Shown one piece after another: positions 9,814-20,182 of a stretch of 64,000 bases of DNA. Both the position numbers and the translations under genes were made by a program. This stretch comes from Volvariella volvacea V23 (taxonomy: Eukaryota; Basidiomycota; Agaricomycetes; Agaricales; Pluteaceae). Within the stretch, counting starts at the first letter, position 1, and each line of letters begins with the position of its first letter. The DNA is taken from positions 492,542-556,541 of the forward strand of contig KB722755.1 in NCBI GenBank assembly GCA_000349905.1, given 5' to 3'. Under the pieces are notes generated by a model, which saw nothing but the letters and a program-made list of their open reading frames with translations, had not been told where the DNA came from and did no database searches.

Positions 9814-11112
9814 TTAGACATAGAGACTAAGGCGCACGTGCTTCTGGCATGACGATGAAGAGTCATCTCGAGCATCGTCGCTCGGGACTAGCGTCGCAGA
9901 AGTTGAAGCCGTAGAGCTCGAGGTTGGTTTCCTATCTCACTCGTTAAAGAAGCAATCACTGGACAGCGGAGAACCAAACACGTACCGAGGGCGAGGAGCC
10001 AATGTAGTCAGGGGCGTCCAACTCTCCCTAGGTATGGAGATAAGAGATTAGCGAGAAACGCTCCAAGGACCAGAGAGTAGAACATACGTGGCGTCGACTT
10101 TGATACTGTCTAGCCTACCTGCCTGCGCCTTGCTTAGCTGAACAGTCTCTCTCGACTCCCTCTTCAAGGCGCCAAGCCGTTTCCTGGAGATGGCCGAGAA
10201 GATGGCCCACAGAGAGAGGCCCTCAAAGAACAGAAACTGCAGGGTGGGCAGTTGCTGCAGGCGGAAAGCGAGGCCGAGAGCCAGCAGGACGGTGGACGCC
10301 GCGGCGCTGAGGAACATGGCGCACGTTACCCACCGCCACTGAGCTCGTACCTGCATGGCTAAGTACGTCTGTGTCTCGCTCTGGGCACTGAGGACGGAGG
10401 AGGTGCGGCGTTGGCAGAAGAGGAATACGAAGTGCAGCCACAGTACGATGGTGGGCAAGCCCCAGATGAAGGGAACTTGGACGAGGTTGAGGAGGAGAGT
10501 GAGGGTTCCACCAACGGCGAAGAGCACCTCGAGGGCCAGGAGCGAGTAGAGGATCCACTGGCGCGTCGGTCGTCGGTGGAGGATTTGTCTCGAGCTATCG
10601 TTTCGGACGGGCGGGTCGTTGGGCCATTCCGAGTGGACAAGGTACCACACCCGAGTTATGGACTGTTGTGGCGAAGACGATGTAAGCCGTTGCGGACGTG
10701 TCGGGAAATGTGAGAGAAAGGGGAGATAACTTACCTCTACGGTGGCTCCTTGGACGAAACAGATGATCACAACGATAGTGTCGGAGAGGTTGTTAGGGAG
10801 TCAGGCGGACAGGACCATGAAAACGACGTGAAGGACTGTGCAAATCACAAGAAGGACGGCTAAGAGAGATCTGACGTAGGGGAAGGAGCGTCCGCGATAT
10901 GTATGGACGAAGATGATACGAAGAAGATGCAGGCAAGTCGAGAGTGAGATAAGGAGTGTTAACGAGACGATGGCGGAGGTGCGCGAGTCGACGGTGGTCC
11001 TCGGAACGAATGTGAAGAACAGGAGGGAGGTGGTGGCGCCAAAGGAAGTGACAGCGATGGCGGTGCCCAACACGAGCCACAGTGCGGCTTCGAGTCGGTT
11101 GCGCCCAGACAT
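9814..11112 (-). pseudogene. multi-TM membrane protein gene interrupted by an in-frame TGA
   Basis: From the ATG at 11112 the frame encodes three hydrophobic helices (LWLVLGTAIAVTSFGATTSL, a second around SLTLLISLSTCLHLL, a third around LLAVLLVICTVLHVVFMVL), then meets TGA at 10801-10803. The same frame then continues with a fourth helix (TIVVIICFVQG). An intron follows (GTAAGT at about 10731, CAG at about 10670), and then at least three more helices (YSLLALEVLFAVGGTLTLLL, IVLWLHFVFLFC, MFLSAAASTVLLALGLAF). The total of about seven helices suits the orphan 7-TM proteins common in basidiomycetes; the exact family is not recognised. No GT...AG pair would splice out the TGA, so it is a nonsense mutation or a sequence error. 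Past about 10090 the splicing is uncertain. One consistent path gives a Ser/Thr-rich tail ending at 9814. Confidence 0.55.
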
Positions 11113-12821
11113 GGTGTCTCCCGGTAGGATAAGGGAAGTGGGCGGAGACAATATGGAGGAGAGGACGGGGAGGAAAGAGCTCTGGCAAGATCTGGTTTAG
11201 TGTCATATAGGGGCGGCGAGAGATGGCCGAACACACACCTCGGTCCCTATGTTGCCAACCCTGCTCCCACGCTACCTTATCGGAAGGTCCTCTCCCCGAT
11301 GACCGCAGGCTTGATCGATACGCGAGGTCGTTCGTCGTCACAGGGACACCAGATGGGGTCCAGGGTCGAAAGTCCTGGGATACTCTTCGTCGTGGCTGAT
11401 GAGACTTGAGGGGACGGGTGGCTGCTCGACAGATCAGAGGAACATCACGTCTAGACTCTAGAGCAGGAGGAACTTATCGGCGGAGATAGGCCATACCCTG
11501 GGAAGCACGCGGAACGCCGTCCATTTGCGAGAAAGCGGTAGGTTGACAAAGGGACGACACGGGAGAGACTTGAGACGCCAAGGCAACTGAGGTGATGGGA
11601 TCGTTCAATGAAGGGAAGGGGGGCATCATGTCCGTGTCTGGTACTCGAAGCTGTCTCCCTTTATCTTGTCCTCAGCAGGCGCTGAAGCCCACGCCAACAA
11701 TAGCAATCCTAGGAAGGGGATATCAGGATATCCAAGGATGGCTGGGGCTGTCGGTACAGCAGCGAGGCTGTGGACTTCTTGCTGTCGGTTGCACCGGTTC
11801 AGCACGACGGAATGATCAATCAAGACGACGTGGCAACGCAGAAGCACTGTCCGACTCGGCAATGTCTGATGCTTCACACGCACTGCCAAAAGCACCGCCA
11901 AAAGCACCGCTCCGCAGTCACCGGCGATATCAACTGCCGGTGGGCTCGAACACGAGGGCCCTGGAATGGCGGTGCACATGTCGGGCAGGTCTGTCATGGA
12001 CGTGGAAAAAGCAAATGCAGTGTATGGCCGTCCTCGATGGCGATGCTTTCAGTTTGATTTGATATATCGTCTTTATTTCATTTTCCGGACAGGAAAAAAC
12101 ACGGCTTGCAGTGCCTGGTGATACATATCAGATGCCAGAATGCCCAGAGGCACCGCCCTGGGAACCCCGGCCATGCCCAGAGCTTCGGCAGCCACTCGGC
12201 ATAGCACCCAGGTCCGATGGCGATGCTTCAACTTGGATGTGTCGTGCTCATTTGGTCTTGCCGTTAAATATGTTGCTACGGCCAAGACATCAGGGAAGGC
12301 GGTGTGTGGAAACGAAGGCCGTGCAGCGGGCAGTTGCACTTGTCAAAACGGCCAGGGACGGGACGGAACGGATCCACAGTTTTCGGGCCTCGACCGTTTT
12401 CGGGCCCCAGCCACCCGGCCGGTTACCATCACGTCGGCCCGGATGCTGTCCTGTGGCTGCGCTTTCCGGTGTCATCGGGGACTCCTGTTTGGGCCTTCGC
12501 ACCCAATTGTGCGTAACTACTAGGCGAACTGTTGTGCCTCAACTGTGCAATCGTGGCCCTTAACTGCTGAAGAGTTGTACCAGGCTATGTGCTATCTAAA
12601 AATACCCAGAGCAACACAAGAACCTGCGAAATAATTGAAGCGTCTTGTAAATTGTCCACTTCGACTTGGCTAGCCCATGGCAGTGGGGCATGAAATCGGT
12701 ACTCTTTATAAGCTCAGTACCCAAGCCAAGAGCTGGGTCCTTCAGAACCTTTGCACCGCCCACGATTCCATAATTAGACCCGGATGTTCCCCAGTGAGCC
12801 TACTGCGGCGATGCCTCAACC
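11113..12821. other. gene-free stretch upstream of the F-box cluster
   Basis: Overlapping short frames on both strands between 11600 and 12560 share no motif and appear to be chance ORFs in GC-rich sequence. Small direct repeats occur (for example AAAGCACCGCC twice at about 11888-11912, and GATGGCGATGCTT near 12035 and 12218). From about 12640 the sequence is presumed promoter of the first F-box gene; part of it recurs upstream of the fourth copy. Confidence 0.5.
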
Positions 12822-14306
12822 ATGCTCCACCAACTGCCCGCAGAGCTTCTCGAGATTATCCTCCAACTTCTACGAAACCGTGATCTTTGTGCCCTTTCGA
12901 CTCTCTGCCGCTCTCTACATGTCGTTTCTCTTAACACTCTATTCTCTAGGACGAAGACATTCGAACCAATCTCCACCCGTCGCCCTCTTTTAAGGCCAGG
13001 ATCAGGTTCCCCCACCAGGTTGTTTCACCGGTCGCAGGGATTTTGCATCACTTTGGAGAGTGGTGAGAATCTCAACGTCCTTCATGGGCTGCGTCTCGCT
13101 CTTCCGTACATGTTGGAAAAGTGCCAAATTACTTCGGTAGTGTGCGCATTCAATCCTCCTCTCCGCCGCACCTGGGCAGAAATCAAGAACTTGGGACGCT
13201 TTCTCTCCGACAGCCCCATCGCATCTTTCATTGAGAACGTAGTCGTTGACTTTGCACTTTCATTTGAAAGCGCAGAGGAAGAGGATCCAATGCCAGAGGG
13301 TGTTGCCGTTATAAAACGCTTCCTTCAACTCTTTTCCAGTATAAAGAGTGGAAGGACATTGCCTCAGTGTGTCTCCTTGACCATACTGAATGGCATCGGC
13401 TTCGCTGGTTGGGACAGATGGGCGGATTGGGATGTGACCGTAGGGAACAGGAAACCGAGTTGGCTGAAAAATGGATCACCAGCGGCCAACCTCGTACAAA
13501 CGTTCATCAGCACCAAAGTTGCTTCGGTCTGCAGATCCAAATCATCCGATCTAGCTACCACCACCGAATTCGGACTCCGTACACTCAATCTGCAATGCGA
13601 ATTTATCTACAACTTGCTTTTCATCGATCGAGCGTCCGCTATGTTCAGGCAGTACTCCGACACCCTTCGTTCTGTCTCATTGGATTGTAGCAAGCTCTCC
13701 GACTTGGGATGGACGTCTCTCCTTGCGCGTATCTCTCTACCCCATTTACGAGAACTTTATCTCGGTCTATCCTACATTCCACCTGGTCCCCTAATTAACT
13801 TCCTTATCCGCCATAGGTCAATTGAGATTCTGGACATTGGCTCCGACCTCCTTCAAACATCATTGTGGAAACGACCCCCAGGCTTACTCCCAAAACTCAG
13901 GACCGTGAAGGGCACTATGGATATAGTATCCTATTTTTTCCCTTCCCCTAAATCAACATCAAAACTCCAGTCCGTGACGCTTGTCGTCCCGACTAGTCGT
14001 GTGCACTGGCCTATCTTCTGGTTTTGGCTGAGAACCTTGTGCATAATCAAACCGGGACTCACCTACACGTTACAAATTCGGATAGAAGGACGACAACCGA
14101 TCATGTGGTTGCGAGTCCCAGGTCCCAAGAGGGAGGATGTCTCGTGTATTACATGCATAGAGGTTCACGCATGGGGAATGCCGGCGTTACTCGAGACGAG
14201 GGAGATCAAGTCAGAACTGGCGAGTTGGTTAGGAGCGTTTCCTGGGGCGTCGGTGGTGGAGATAGTGGGTTGTATTCCAATGGATGAGGCATCTTGGGAG
14301 GACTAA
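12822..14306 (+). CDS. F-box protein, cluster copy 1 (type A), C-terminally truncated
   Basis: Intronless. Residues 1-40 are an F-box (MLHQLPAELLEIILQLLRNR, then LCALSTLCRSLHVVSLNTLF), the module that binds Skp1 in SCF ubiquitin ligases. The rest resembles degenerate leucine-rich repeats (LRELYLG, SIEILDIGSDL), the usual substrate-binding part. It is closest to copy 4: both share RRTWAEIKNLGRFLS and PEGVAVIK/PEGVTVIK blocks. It ends at TAA 14304-14306, where the paralogues read a Leu codon. The same frame continues for 24 more sense codons (14307-14378) clearly related to the paralogues' ends (FCVDGRNLD) before its own stop at 14379-14381. So the C-terminus has been lost by one nonsense change, or there is a sequencing error. 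Substrate unknown. Confidence 0.8.
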   Translation: MLHQLPAELLEIILQLLRNRDLCALSTLCRSLHVVSLNTLFSRTKTFEPISTRRPLLRPGSGSPTRLFHRSQGFCITLESGENLNVLHGLRLALPYMLEKCQITSVVCAFNPPLRRTWAEIKNLGRFLSDSPIASFIENVVVDFALSFESAEEEDPMPEGVAVIKRFLQLFSSIKSGRTLPQCVSLTILNGIGFAGWDRWADWDVTVGNRKPSWLKNGSPAANLVQTFISTKVASVCRSKSSDLATTTEFGLRTLNLQCEFIYNLLFIDRASAMFRQYSDTLRSVSLDCSKLSDLGWTSLLARISLPHLRELYLGLSYIPPGPLINFLIRHRSIEILDIGSDLLQTSLWKRPPGLLPKLRTVKGTMDIVSYFFPSPKSTSKLQSVTLVVPTSRVHWPIFWFWLRTLCIIKPGLTYTLQIRIEGRQPIMWLRVPGPKREDVSCITCIEVHAWGMPALLETREIKSELASWLGAFPGASVVEIVGCIPMDEASWED

Positions 14307-14504
14307 TGTGATCTTGTTAAAGCGAGAGTGCCAAAAATTAGATCGTTCTGCGTCGACGGTCGTAATTTGGATACTAGTTAATGACACAATTAATTGAACA
14401 CATGTACAACAATGGATGGAGAAAATGGTGCCGCGGTCGGGTGGTTCCTGATTACTGTAGTGGTCGCACCGCTGCAATATCTTGGCAATATAATAGCCTC
14501 AACC

Positions 14505-16100
14505 ATGCTCCACCAACTGCCTACAGAAGTTTTGCAAATTATCACGCAGCTAGTGCACAACAACGACCTCTGCACTCTCTCAACGCTCTGCCACGTACTT
14601 CACGCCGTTTCCCTCAGCACTCTTTTCTCCAGGGCGAAGACGTTCGAGCCACTTTCTACCCGTTCCTTGTGTCCCGCTTCAAAGAGAGGACCTCCCACCA
14701 AGTTATTTCACCAATCTCATGGCCTTTGCATCACTTTGGAGAGTGTCGAGAACCTAAACGTTCTTCGTGGCCTACGTCTCGCCCTTCCCTACATGTATAA
14801 CGAGCTTCAAGTCAATGCTGTAGTTTGTACGTTCAACGGTCCGCTCCACAACTGGGCGGAAATCAAGAGCTTGGAACGCTTTCTGTCTGGAAACCGTATC
14901 GCACCCTCAATAGAGAGCGTGGTTGTTGACTTTATACATTCGTTTGGAGAGACTGGCGCGGAGATATTGGATGACTGGGACCCAATGTCAGATGGTGCCA
15001 TAGCTATAAACCGCTTCCTTCGCCTCTTTTCTGGTGCAAACAGCAAGAAGGTATTCCCCCGCTGCGTCTCTGTGACCATATTTCATGACACCAGCTCTAA
15101 CTATTGGGATGACATGGGTTGGTGGGGAGGAACTAAACCAAGCTGGCTCCGTCGTGGGTCGCGAGCCGCTAATCTCATGCAGTCGCTCGTCTCCATTTCG
15201 TCCCCTCGATTCCGTTCCATTTTCCGATCCAATCCACAGGTTATCACCATCAACCCATCCGGACTCCGCACTCTCAACATCCAGTCAGGATTCATTTTCC
15301 ATCCCTTGTTCATCAACAGTACGTCGAGTATGTTGGCACAATCCTCAGATTCCCTTCATTCCCTCTCGCTGGACTGCATCGTAGTCCCGTATTGGGAGTG
15401 GTCGTCCGTCCTTGGTTGCATTTCTCTGCCCCGTCTGAAGGAGCTTTATCTTGGTCGATCTTGCGTTAAATCGGGTCCCTTGTTGAACTTCCTCCTCCGC
15501 CACAGGTCAATTGAGTGTCTAGACCTTGGCTCTTGCAATCCTATAGCTCGACGGGGACGACCTCCCGGCTTACTCCCGAAACTCAAAACCTTGAAGGCTA
15601 CGGAAGGCGTAATATTACAATTCTTTCCTCTCCCAGCAGCTCCGTCAAAACTCCAGTTTATAACCATCATCTTCCTCACTGATCACATAGGCTGGTTTTT
15701 CTTTTGGACTTACCTAAGGGCCCTGTATGAAACTAATCCGGGATTCACGTATACGCTGCAAATCCGGGTGGAAGCACGATGTCCAACTGAGTGGTTGCGA
15801 CTGGCCAGAGATAGACTGGAAGCGCTTGAGCCGAATGTCTCGATCGTGCGTACAATTACGTCCATCGAAATCTATACTTGGGAAGTACCGAAATTGCTGG
15901 AATTGAAGGAGATTAGGTCAGATTTGGTGAGTTGGTTGGAGATATTTCCCGAGGTGGTCGCGGTGGATATGGTGGGTTGTAGTCCAATGGATGGCGCATC
16001 TTGGAAGGAATTGGTGGACCTTGTTAAGGAGAGGGTTCCAAGGATTGAATCATTCCGCATTGATGGCCGTGACTTGAGCTTGAGCACGAGCCTAGGTTAA
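14505..16100 (+). CDS. F-box protein, cluster copy 2 (type B)
   Basis: Intronless, 531 residues from the ATG at 14505. An upstream in-frame ATG at 14394 exists but is rejected, because all four paralogues align from MLHQLP. It has an N-terminal F-box (MLHQLPTEVLQIITQLVHNN) followed by an LRR-like body with LKELYLG and SIECLDLGSC repeats. Type B hallmarks shared with copy 3 are IKSLERFLS, RLFSGANSKK or LFSGANSKK, and PGLLPKLKTLK. The C-terminus is complete (RIDGRDL). Predicted role: SCF ubiquitin-ligase substrate adaptor, from the family; target unknown. Confidence 0.83.
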   Translation: MLHQLPTEVLQIITQLVHNNDLCTLSTLCHVLHAVSLSTLFSRAKTFEPLSTRSLCPASKRGPPTKLFHQSHGLCITLESVENLNVLRGLRLALPYMYNELQVNAVVCTFNGPLHNWAEIKSLERFLSGNRIAPSIESVVVDFIHSFGETGAEILDDWDPMSDGAIAINRFLRLFSGANSKKVFPRCVSVTIFHDTSSNYWDDMGWWGGTKPSWLRRGSRAANLMQSLVSISSPRFRSIFRSNPQVITINPSGLRTLNIQSGFIFHPLFINSTSSMLAQSSDSLHSLSLDCIVVPYWEWSSVLGCISLPRLKELYLGRSCVKSGPLLNFLLRHRSIECLDLGSCNPIARRGRPPGLLPKLKTLKATEGVILQFFPLPAAPSKLQFITIIFLTDHIGWFFFWTYLRALYETNPGFTYTLQIRVEARCPTEWLRLARDRLEALEPNVSIVRTITSIEIYTWEVPKLLELKEIRSDLVSWLEIFPEVVAVDMVGCSPMDGASWKELVDLVKERVPRIESFRIDGRDLSLSTSLG

Positions 16101-16384
16101 CAGTAATGATAGAATGAATGAGGCACAATCATATGGTGACGAATAGAGGAGCTCTGCAGATTTAAACTGTGAGGTATTTCGCTATAAATTATAGGCGCCA
16201 GCGGGATCACTTGAAGCATTATGCGTATGTAAATGTTCGTTTAATAACTAGAATTGCTCAACGACGGGTAGAGAAGTTGGTGCAGTGGCCGGTTAAATTA
16301 CATTACAAACTCAGGGGTAGTTCCCAATTAGTGGAGGTCTCCCAGTTAATGCACCGCCGCAATAGCTTGGCAGTACTCTCAACT

Positions 16385-17974
16385 ATGCTCCACCAACTGC
16401 CCGCCGAAATTTTGCAAGCTGTTATGCAGGTTGCGGACAACCGCGACCTTTGCACTCTTTCAACACTCTGTCACACACTCCACGTCGTTTCCCTCAGCAC
16501 TTTATTCTCCAGGACGAAGACATTCGAACCACTCTCCACCCGCCGCCCGGGTCTTGTTTCGAAGGGAGGACCTCCCATCAAGCTATTCCACCAATCTCAT
16601 GGTCTTTGCATCACTCTGGAGAGCGACGAGAACCTGATCGTTCTCCGTGGCCTACGTCTAGCCCTTCCCTACCTGTTCGACGAGCTTCAAGTCACCGCTG
16701 TACTTTGTACAATCAGCGCCGCTCTTCCTCATAATTGGACGGAAATTAAGAGCTTGGAACGCTTTCTTTCCAAAGGCCATATCTCAGCTTCGATAGAGAA
16801 TGTGGTCGTCGACTTTGCACATTCGTTTGACGAGATAGACGAGGAAACGATACATGAATGGGATCCGACGCCAGAATGCGTTGCAGCTATACAGCGCTTT
16901 CTGCACCTCTTTTCTGGTGCGAACAGCAAGAAGCTATTTCCTCGTTGCGTCTCTTTGAGCATACTTCACGACACGGGTCTCAACTATTGGGATACTATGG
17001 GTCTGTGGGTGGCGACAAAACCTAATTGGCTGCGATGTGGATCGCGAGCGGCTAACCTCATACAATCGCTCATCGCTATTGCATCCCCAAGAGCCCGTTC
17101 CATTTTTCGATCTAATTCACAAATTACCGCGAACCCAATTGGACTGCACACTTTGAACATACAGTTGGGGTTCATCTTCCATCCCCTGTTCATCGACGGT
17201 GCGTCAAGTATGATGGCACAGTACTCCGATTCTCTTCGTTCTCTCTCGCTGGATTGTATCACGGTCTCGTACTGGGAATGGTCGTCCATCCTTGCGCGCA
17301 TCTATCTACCCCGGTTGAAAGAACTTTACCTTGGGCGATCTTACATCAAATCCGGCCCCTTATTAAACTTCCTCCTCCGCCACAGGTCAATCGAGCTTCT
17401 GGACCTTGGCTCCTGTGACCCAAAAATGCGAGGGGGACAACCTCCAGGCTTACTCCCGAATCTCAAGACCTTAAAGGCTAAAGAAGACGTAATCTACTAC
17501 TTTTTCCCCTCCCATGTAGTCTCATCAAAACTCCAGTTTATAACCCTAATATTCCTCACTGATCATGTAGGCTGGCTCATCTTCTGGCATTGCCTGAGGA
17601 CCTTGTATACATCCGCTCCGGGATTTACCTACAGGCTCCAAATCCGGGTAGAAGCACGATTTCCGACCAGCTGGTTACGACTCGCGGCGGAAGGAATGGA
17701 GACACTTAACCTAGACATCGCAGTAGTGCGTACAATCACCTCCATCGAGGTCTACACTTGGGAAGTACCGACATTGCTGGAAACAGAGGAGACGAGGTTA
17801 GATTTGGTGAACTGGTTGGAAATATTCCCCGAAGTGGTGGAGGTGGATGTAGTGGGTTGTAATCCGATGAATGAGGCAGCTTGGAAGGAATTACGCATTC
17901 TTGTTAAGGGGAGGGTTCCGAGGATTGTATCATTGCGCATTGGTGGCCGTGACTTGAATACTAGCATGGATTGA
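16385..17974 (+). CDS. F-box protein, cluster copy 3 (type B)
   Basis: Intronless, 529 residues, starting at the conserved MLHQLPAEILQAVMQVADNR F-box. The frame is open upstream to 16169, but that extension has no counterpart in the other copies. It is the closest relative of copy 2: NNWTE/HNWTEIKSLERFLS, LFSGANSKKLFPRCVSL, RARFPTSWLRLA-like segment, and VEVDVVGCNPMN near the end. The two probably arose by a recent tandem duplication. LRR-like repeats fill residues 280-420. Intact to the C-terminus (RIGGRDLN). Confidence 0.83.
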   Translation: MLHQLPAEILQAVMQVADNRDLCTLSTLCHTLHVVSLSTLFSRTKTFEPLSTRRPGLVSKGGPPIKLFHQSHGLCITLESDENLIVLRGLRLALPYLFDELQVTAVLCTISAALPHNWTEIKSLERFLSKGHISASIENVVVDFAHSFDEIDEETIHEWDPTPECVAAIQRFLHLFSGANSKKLFPRCVSLSILHDTGLNYWDTMGLWVATKPNWLRCGSRAANLIQSLIAIASPRARSIFRSNSQITANPIGLHTLNIQLGFIFHPLFIDGASSMMAQYSDSLRSLSLDCITVSYWEWSSILARIYLPRLKELYLGRSYIKSGPLLNFLLRHRSIELLDLGSCDPKMRGGQPPGLLPNLKTLKAKEDVIYYFFPSHVVSSKLQFITLIFLTDHVGWLIFWHCLRTLYTSAPGFTYRLQIRVEARFPTSWLRLAAEGMETLNLDIAVVRTITSIEVYTWEVPTLLETEETRLDLVNWLEIFPEVVEVDVVGCNPMNEAAWKELRILVKGRVPRIVSLRIGGRDLNTSMD

Positions 17975-18361
17975 CAGTAGTGATAGAATGAATGGGGCGG
18001 AATATAGTGAGTAACAAATAAAGGAACTCCACAACTGTAAACTGTGAGGTATTTCACTGTCAATTACAAGCCCTAACGCCGGCCCAAGCCAGCGGGATCA
18101 TTCAAGGTATCATATATATATAAAGATTCACTTAATAGATAGCACTGCTCAAGCAAGGTTAAAAATATGTAGGGCGTGCAAAGGCTCGCAGAATAGTTGA
18201 TACATCTTGTAAGTCGTCCATTTCAAGTTCACTATTGTAAGTGATTTTGATCAGCACTTTGTTATGAGGTCCTTCAGGGCTACTGCAGTCCTAGCGATTC
18301 CATAATTAGACTTGAGCGTTCCTCGTTGAGTTCATTGCGGCGATGCCCTCAGGCCTCAGTC

Positions 18362-19942
18362 ATGCTCCACCAACTGCCCACGGAACTTCTGGAGGTTATT
18401 CTCCAGCCGGTGGATAATCGTGATCTCTGCAATGTATCAACACTCTGCCGCTCACTTCACACAGTTTCCCTTAACACCTTGTTCTCAACGACGAAGGCAT
18501 TCGACCTATCGTCCAACTATCGTCGTCTTTCAAAGCGAGGACCAGGAACATCAGACAAGCTACTCCACCAATATAATGGCCTTTGCATCACTCTGCGGAG
18601 CGATGAAAACCTAAATGTTCTGCTTGGCCTGCGTCTCGCCCTCCCTCATGTGCTTGCTGAGCGTCAGATCACTTCGGTGGTATGTACATTCAATTCTCCT
18701 CTCCGTCGCACTTGGGCAGAAATCAAGAATTTGGGCCGCTTCCTCTCCAACAGCCCCATCTCATCTTCGCTGGAGAGCGTAGTCGTTGACTTTGTACATT
18801 CATTTGGAAAAGAAGGCGAGCACGAGGGGGATCCAATTCCAGAGGGTGTTACAGTTATCAAGGATTTTCTTCAACTCTTTTCTGATATAAAGAGCGGAGG
18901 GACATTGCCTCGGTGTGTCTCCTTGACCATGCTAAACGGTCTGTGCTTCCCTGGCTGGGCGGGTTGGGAGGCTTGGAATATAACTCTGGAGGAGACTGGC
19001 AGTATACCCAGCTGGCTGAAAACCGGAACACCAGCGGCCAACCTCGTGCAATCGTTCATCAGCATCCCATCCCAGAAGGTTGCCTCAATTTTCCGACCCA
19101 ACTCATCCCAGTCGGCCTCCCCTGTATATGGACTCCTCGCGCTCAATCTACACTCCGAGTTCATTTTCAACCCCCTCTTCTTCGACCATGCCTCCACGAT
19201 GCTCACGCAATTTTTTCATCACTCCCTTCGTTCCCTCTCACTGGATTGCAGCAGACTTTCAGAGGCAGGGTGGACATCCCTCCTCGCGCGCGTCTCTCTA
19301 CCCCATCTACAAGAGCTCCATCTCGGTCAATCCTATATCCCACCCGGCTCCTTGATCAACTTCCTCGTCCGGCACAGATCAATCGAGGTCCTAGACATCG
19401 GGACCGACCTCTTCCGAACGTGGTCGTCCAAACGACCTCCAGGCCTCCTCCCAAAGCTCAAAACCCTCAAGGGCACCGAGGGCATACTGTCCTACTTCCT
19501 TCCTTCCCCCTCAGCATTGCCCAAACTCCAGTCTATAACCATCATCATCTTCACCGACCGTGTGTTTTGGCCCCTCTTCTGGTTTTGGCTGAGAGCCTTC
19601 TGCGCGAATCCGGGGATTAGCTATAAGCTGGAAATCTGGATGGAAGGCCAATTCCCCACTATGTGGCTGCGAGTCTCGGGTGTTGACGCGGATTATGTCA
19701 AGGCCATCACGTCCATAGAGATTTATGCATGGCCAGTGCAGACGTTGCTCACGAGGACGGAGAACAGGTCGGATTTGATAGATTGGTTGAAGGCATTTCC
19801 TGTGGTGTCGAGGGTGGATATAGTAGGTTGTGCTCAGGTGAATGAGGCGTCTCGGAAGGAGTTGTATGATGTCGTTAAAGCGACTGTCCCAATGATTGAA
19901 TCATTCTGCGTTGATGGTCGTAGTTTGGATAGTAGCATGTAA
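18362..19942 (+). CDS. F-box protein, cluster copy 4 (type A)
   Basis: Intronless, 526 residues. It starts at MLHQLPTELLEVILQPVDNR (F-box); the upstream ATG at 18326 adds 12 residues without support from paralogues. The body is LRR-like (LQELHLGQSYIPPG, SIEVLDIGTDL). It pairs with copy 1 in RRTWAEIKNLGRFLSNSPI and in the stretch before the start, where ATTAGAC...GCGGCGATGCC recurs. Unlike copy 1 the C-terminus is complete (SFCVDGRSLDSSM). Probable SCF adaptor by family; substrate unknown. Confidence 0.83.
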   Translation: MLHQLPTELLEVILQPVDNRDLCNVSTLCRSLHTVSLNTLFSTTKAFDLSSNYRRLSKRGPGTSDKLLHQYNGLCITLRSDENLNVLLGLRLALPHVLAERQITSVVCTFNSPLRRTWAEIKNLGRFLSNSPISSSLESVVVDFVHSFGKEGEHEGDPIPEGVTVIKDFLQLFSDIKSGGTLPRCVSLTMLNGLCFPGWAGWEAWNITLEETGSIPSWLKTGTPAANLVQSFISIPSQKVASIFRPNSSQSASPVYGLLALNLHSEFIFNPLFFDHASTMLTQFFHHSLRSLSLDCSRLSEAGWTSLLARVSLPHLQELHLGQSYIPPGSLINFLVRHRSIEVLDIGTDLFRTWSSKRPPGLLPKLKTLKGTEGILSYFLPSPSALPKLQSITIIIFTDRVFWPLFWFWLRAFCANPGISYKLEIWMEGQFPTMWLRVSGVDADYVKAITSIEIYAWPVQTLLTRTENRSDLIDWLKAFPVVSRVDIVGCAQVNEASRKELYDVVKATVPMIESFCVDGRSLDSSM

Positions 19943-20182
19943 TGTACCAGCTAGGCATTTTGCAACATAACGCTTTATGTTCATTCAAGAACTAGCATTG
20001 CGACCACTGCGTGTCATGAGCAAAAACTACTCCTAATCTCACACTCGATCAATCAACAAAAAGAATAACGAATGGTTGAAAATGCAATGCAAGATGACGA
20101 AAAGATGATTGGCATGTAACAAGGTGGGTTGAAAAACCAAAAAGAGAGAAAACGAGTGAATGTCTCTTCTATCCAAAACTCA

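Noticed and set aside
11592..12563. Overlapping 120-156 codon frames on both strands
   Set aside because: No start context, splice signals or recognisable motifs; typical of GC-rich non-coding DNA.
14394..14504. Longer N-terminus for F-box copy 2 (and similar extensions for copies 3 and 4)
   Set aside because: The extensions share no similarity between copies, whereas all four align from MLHQLP.
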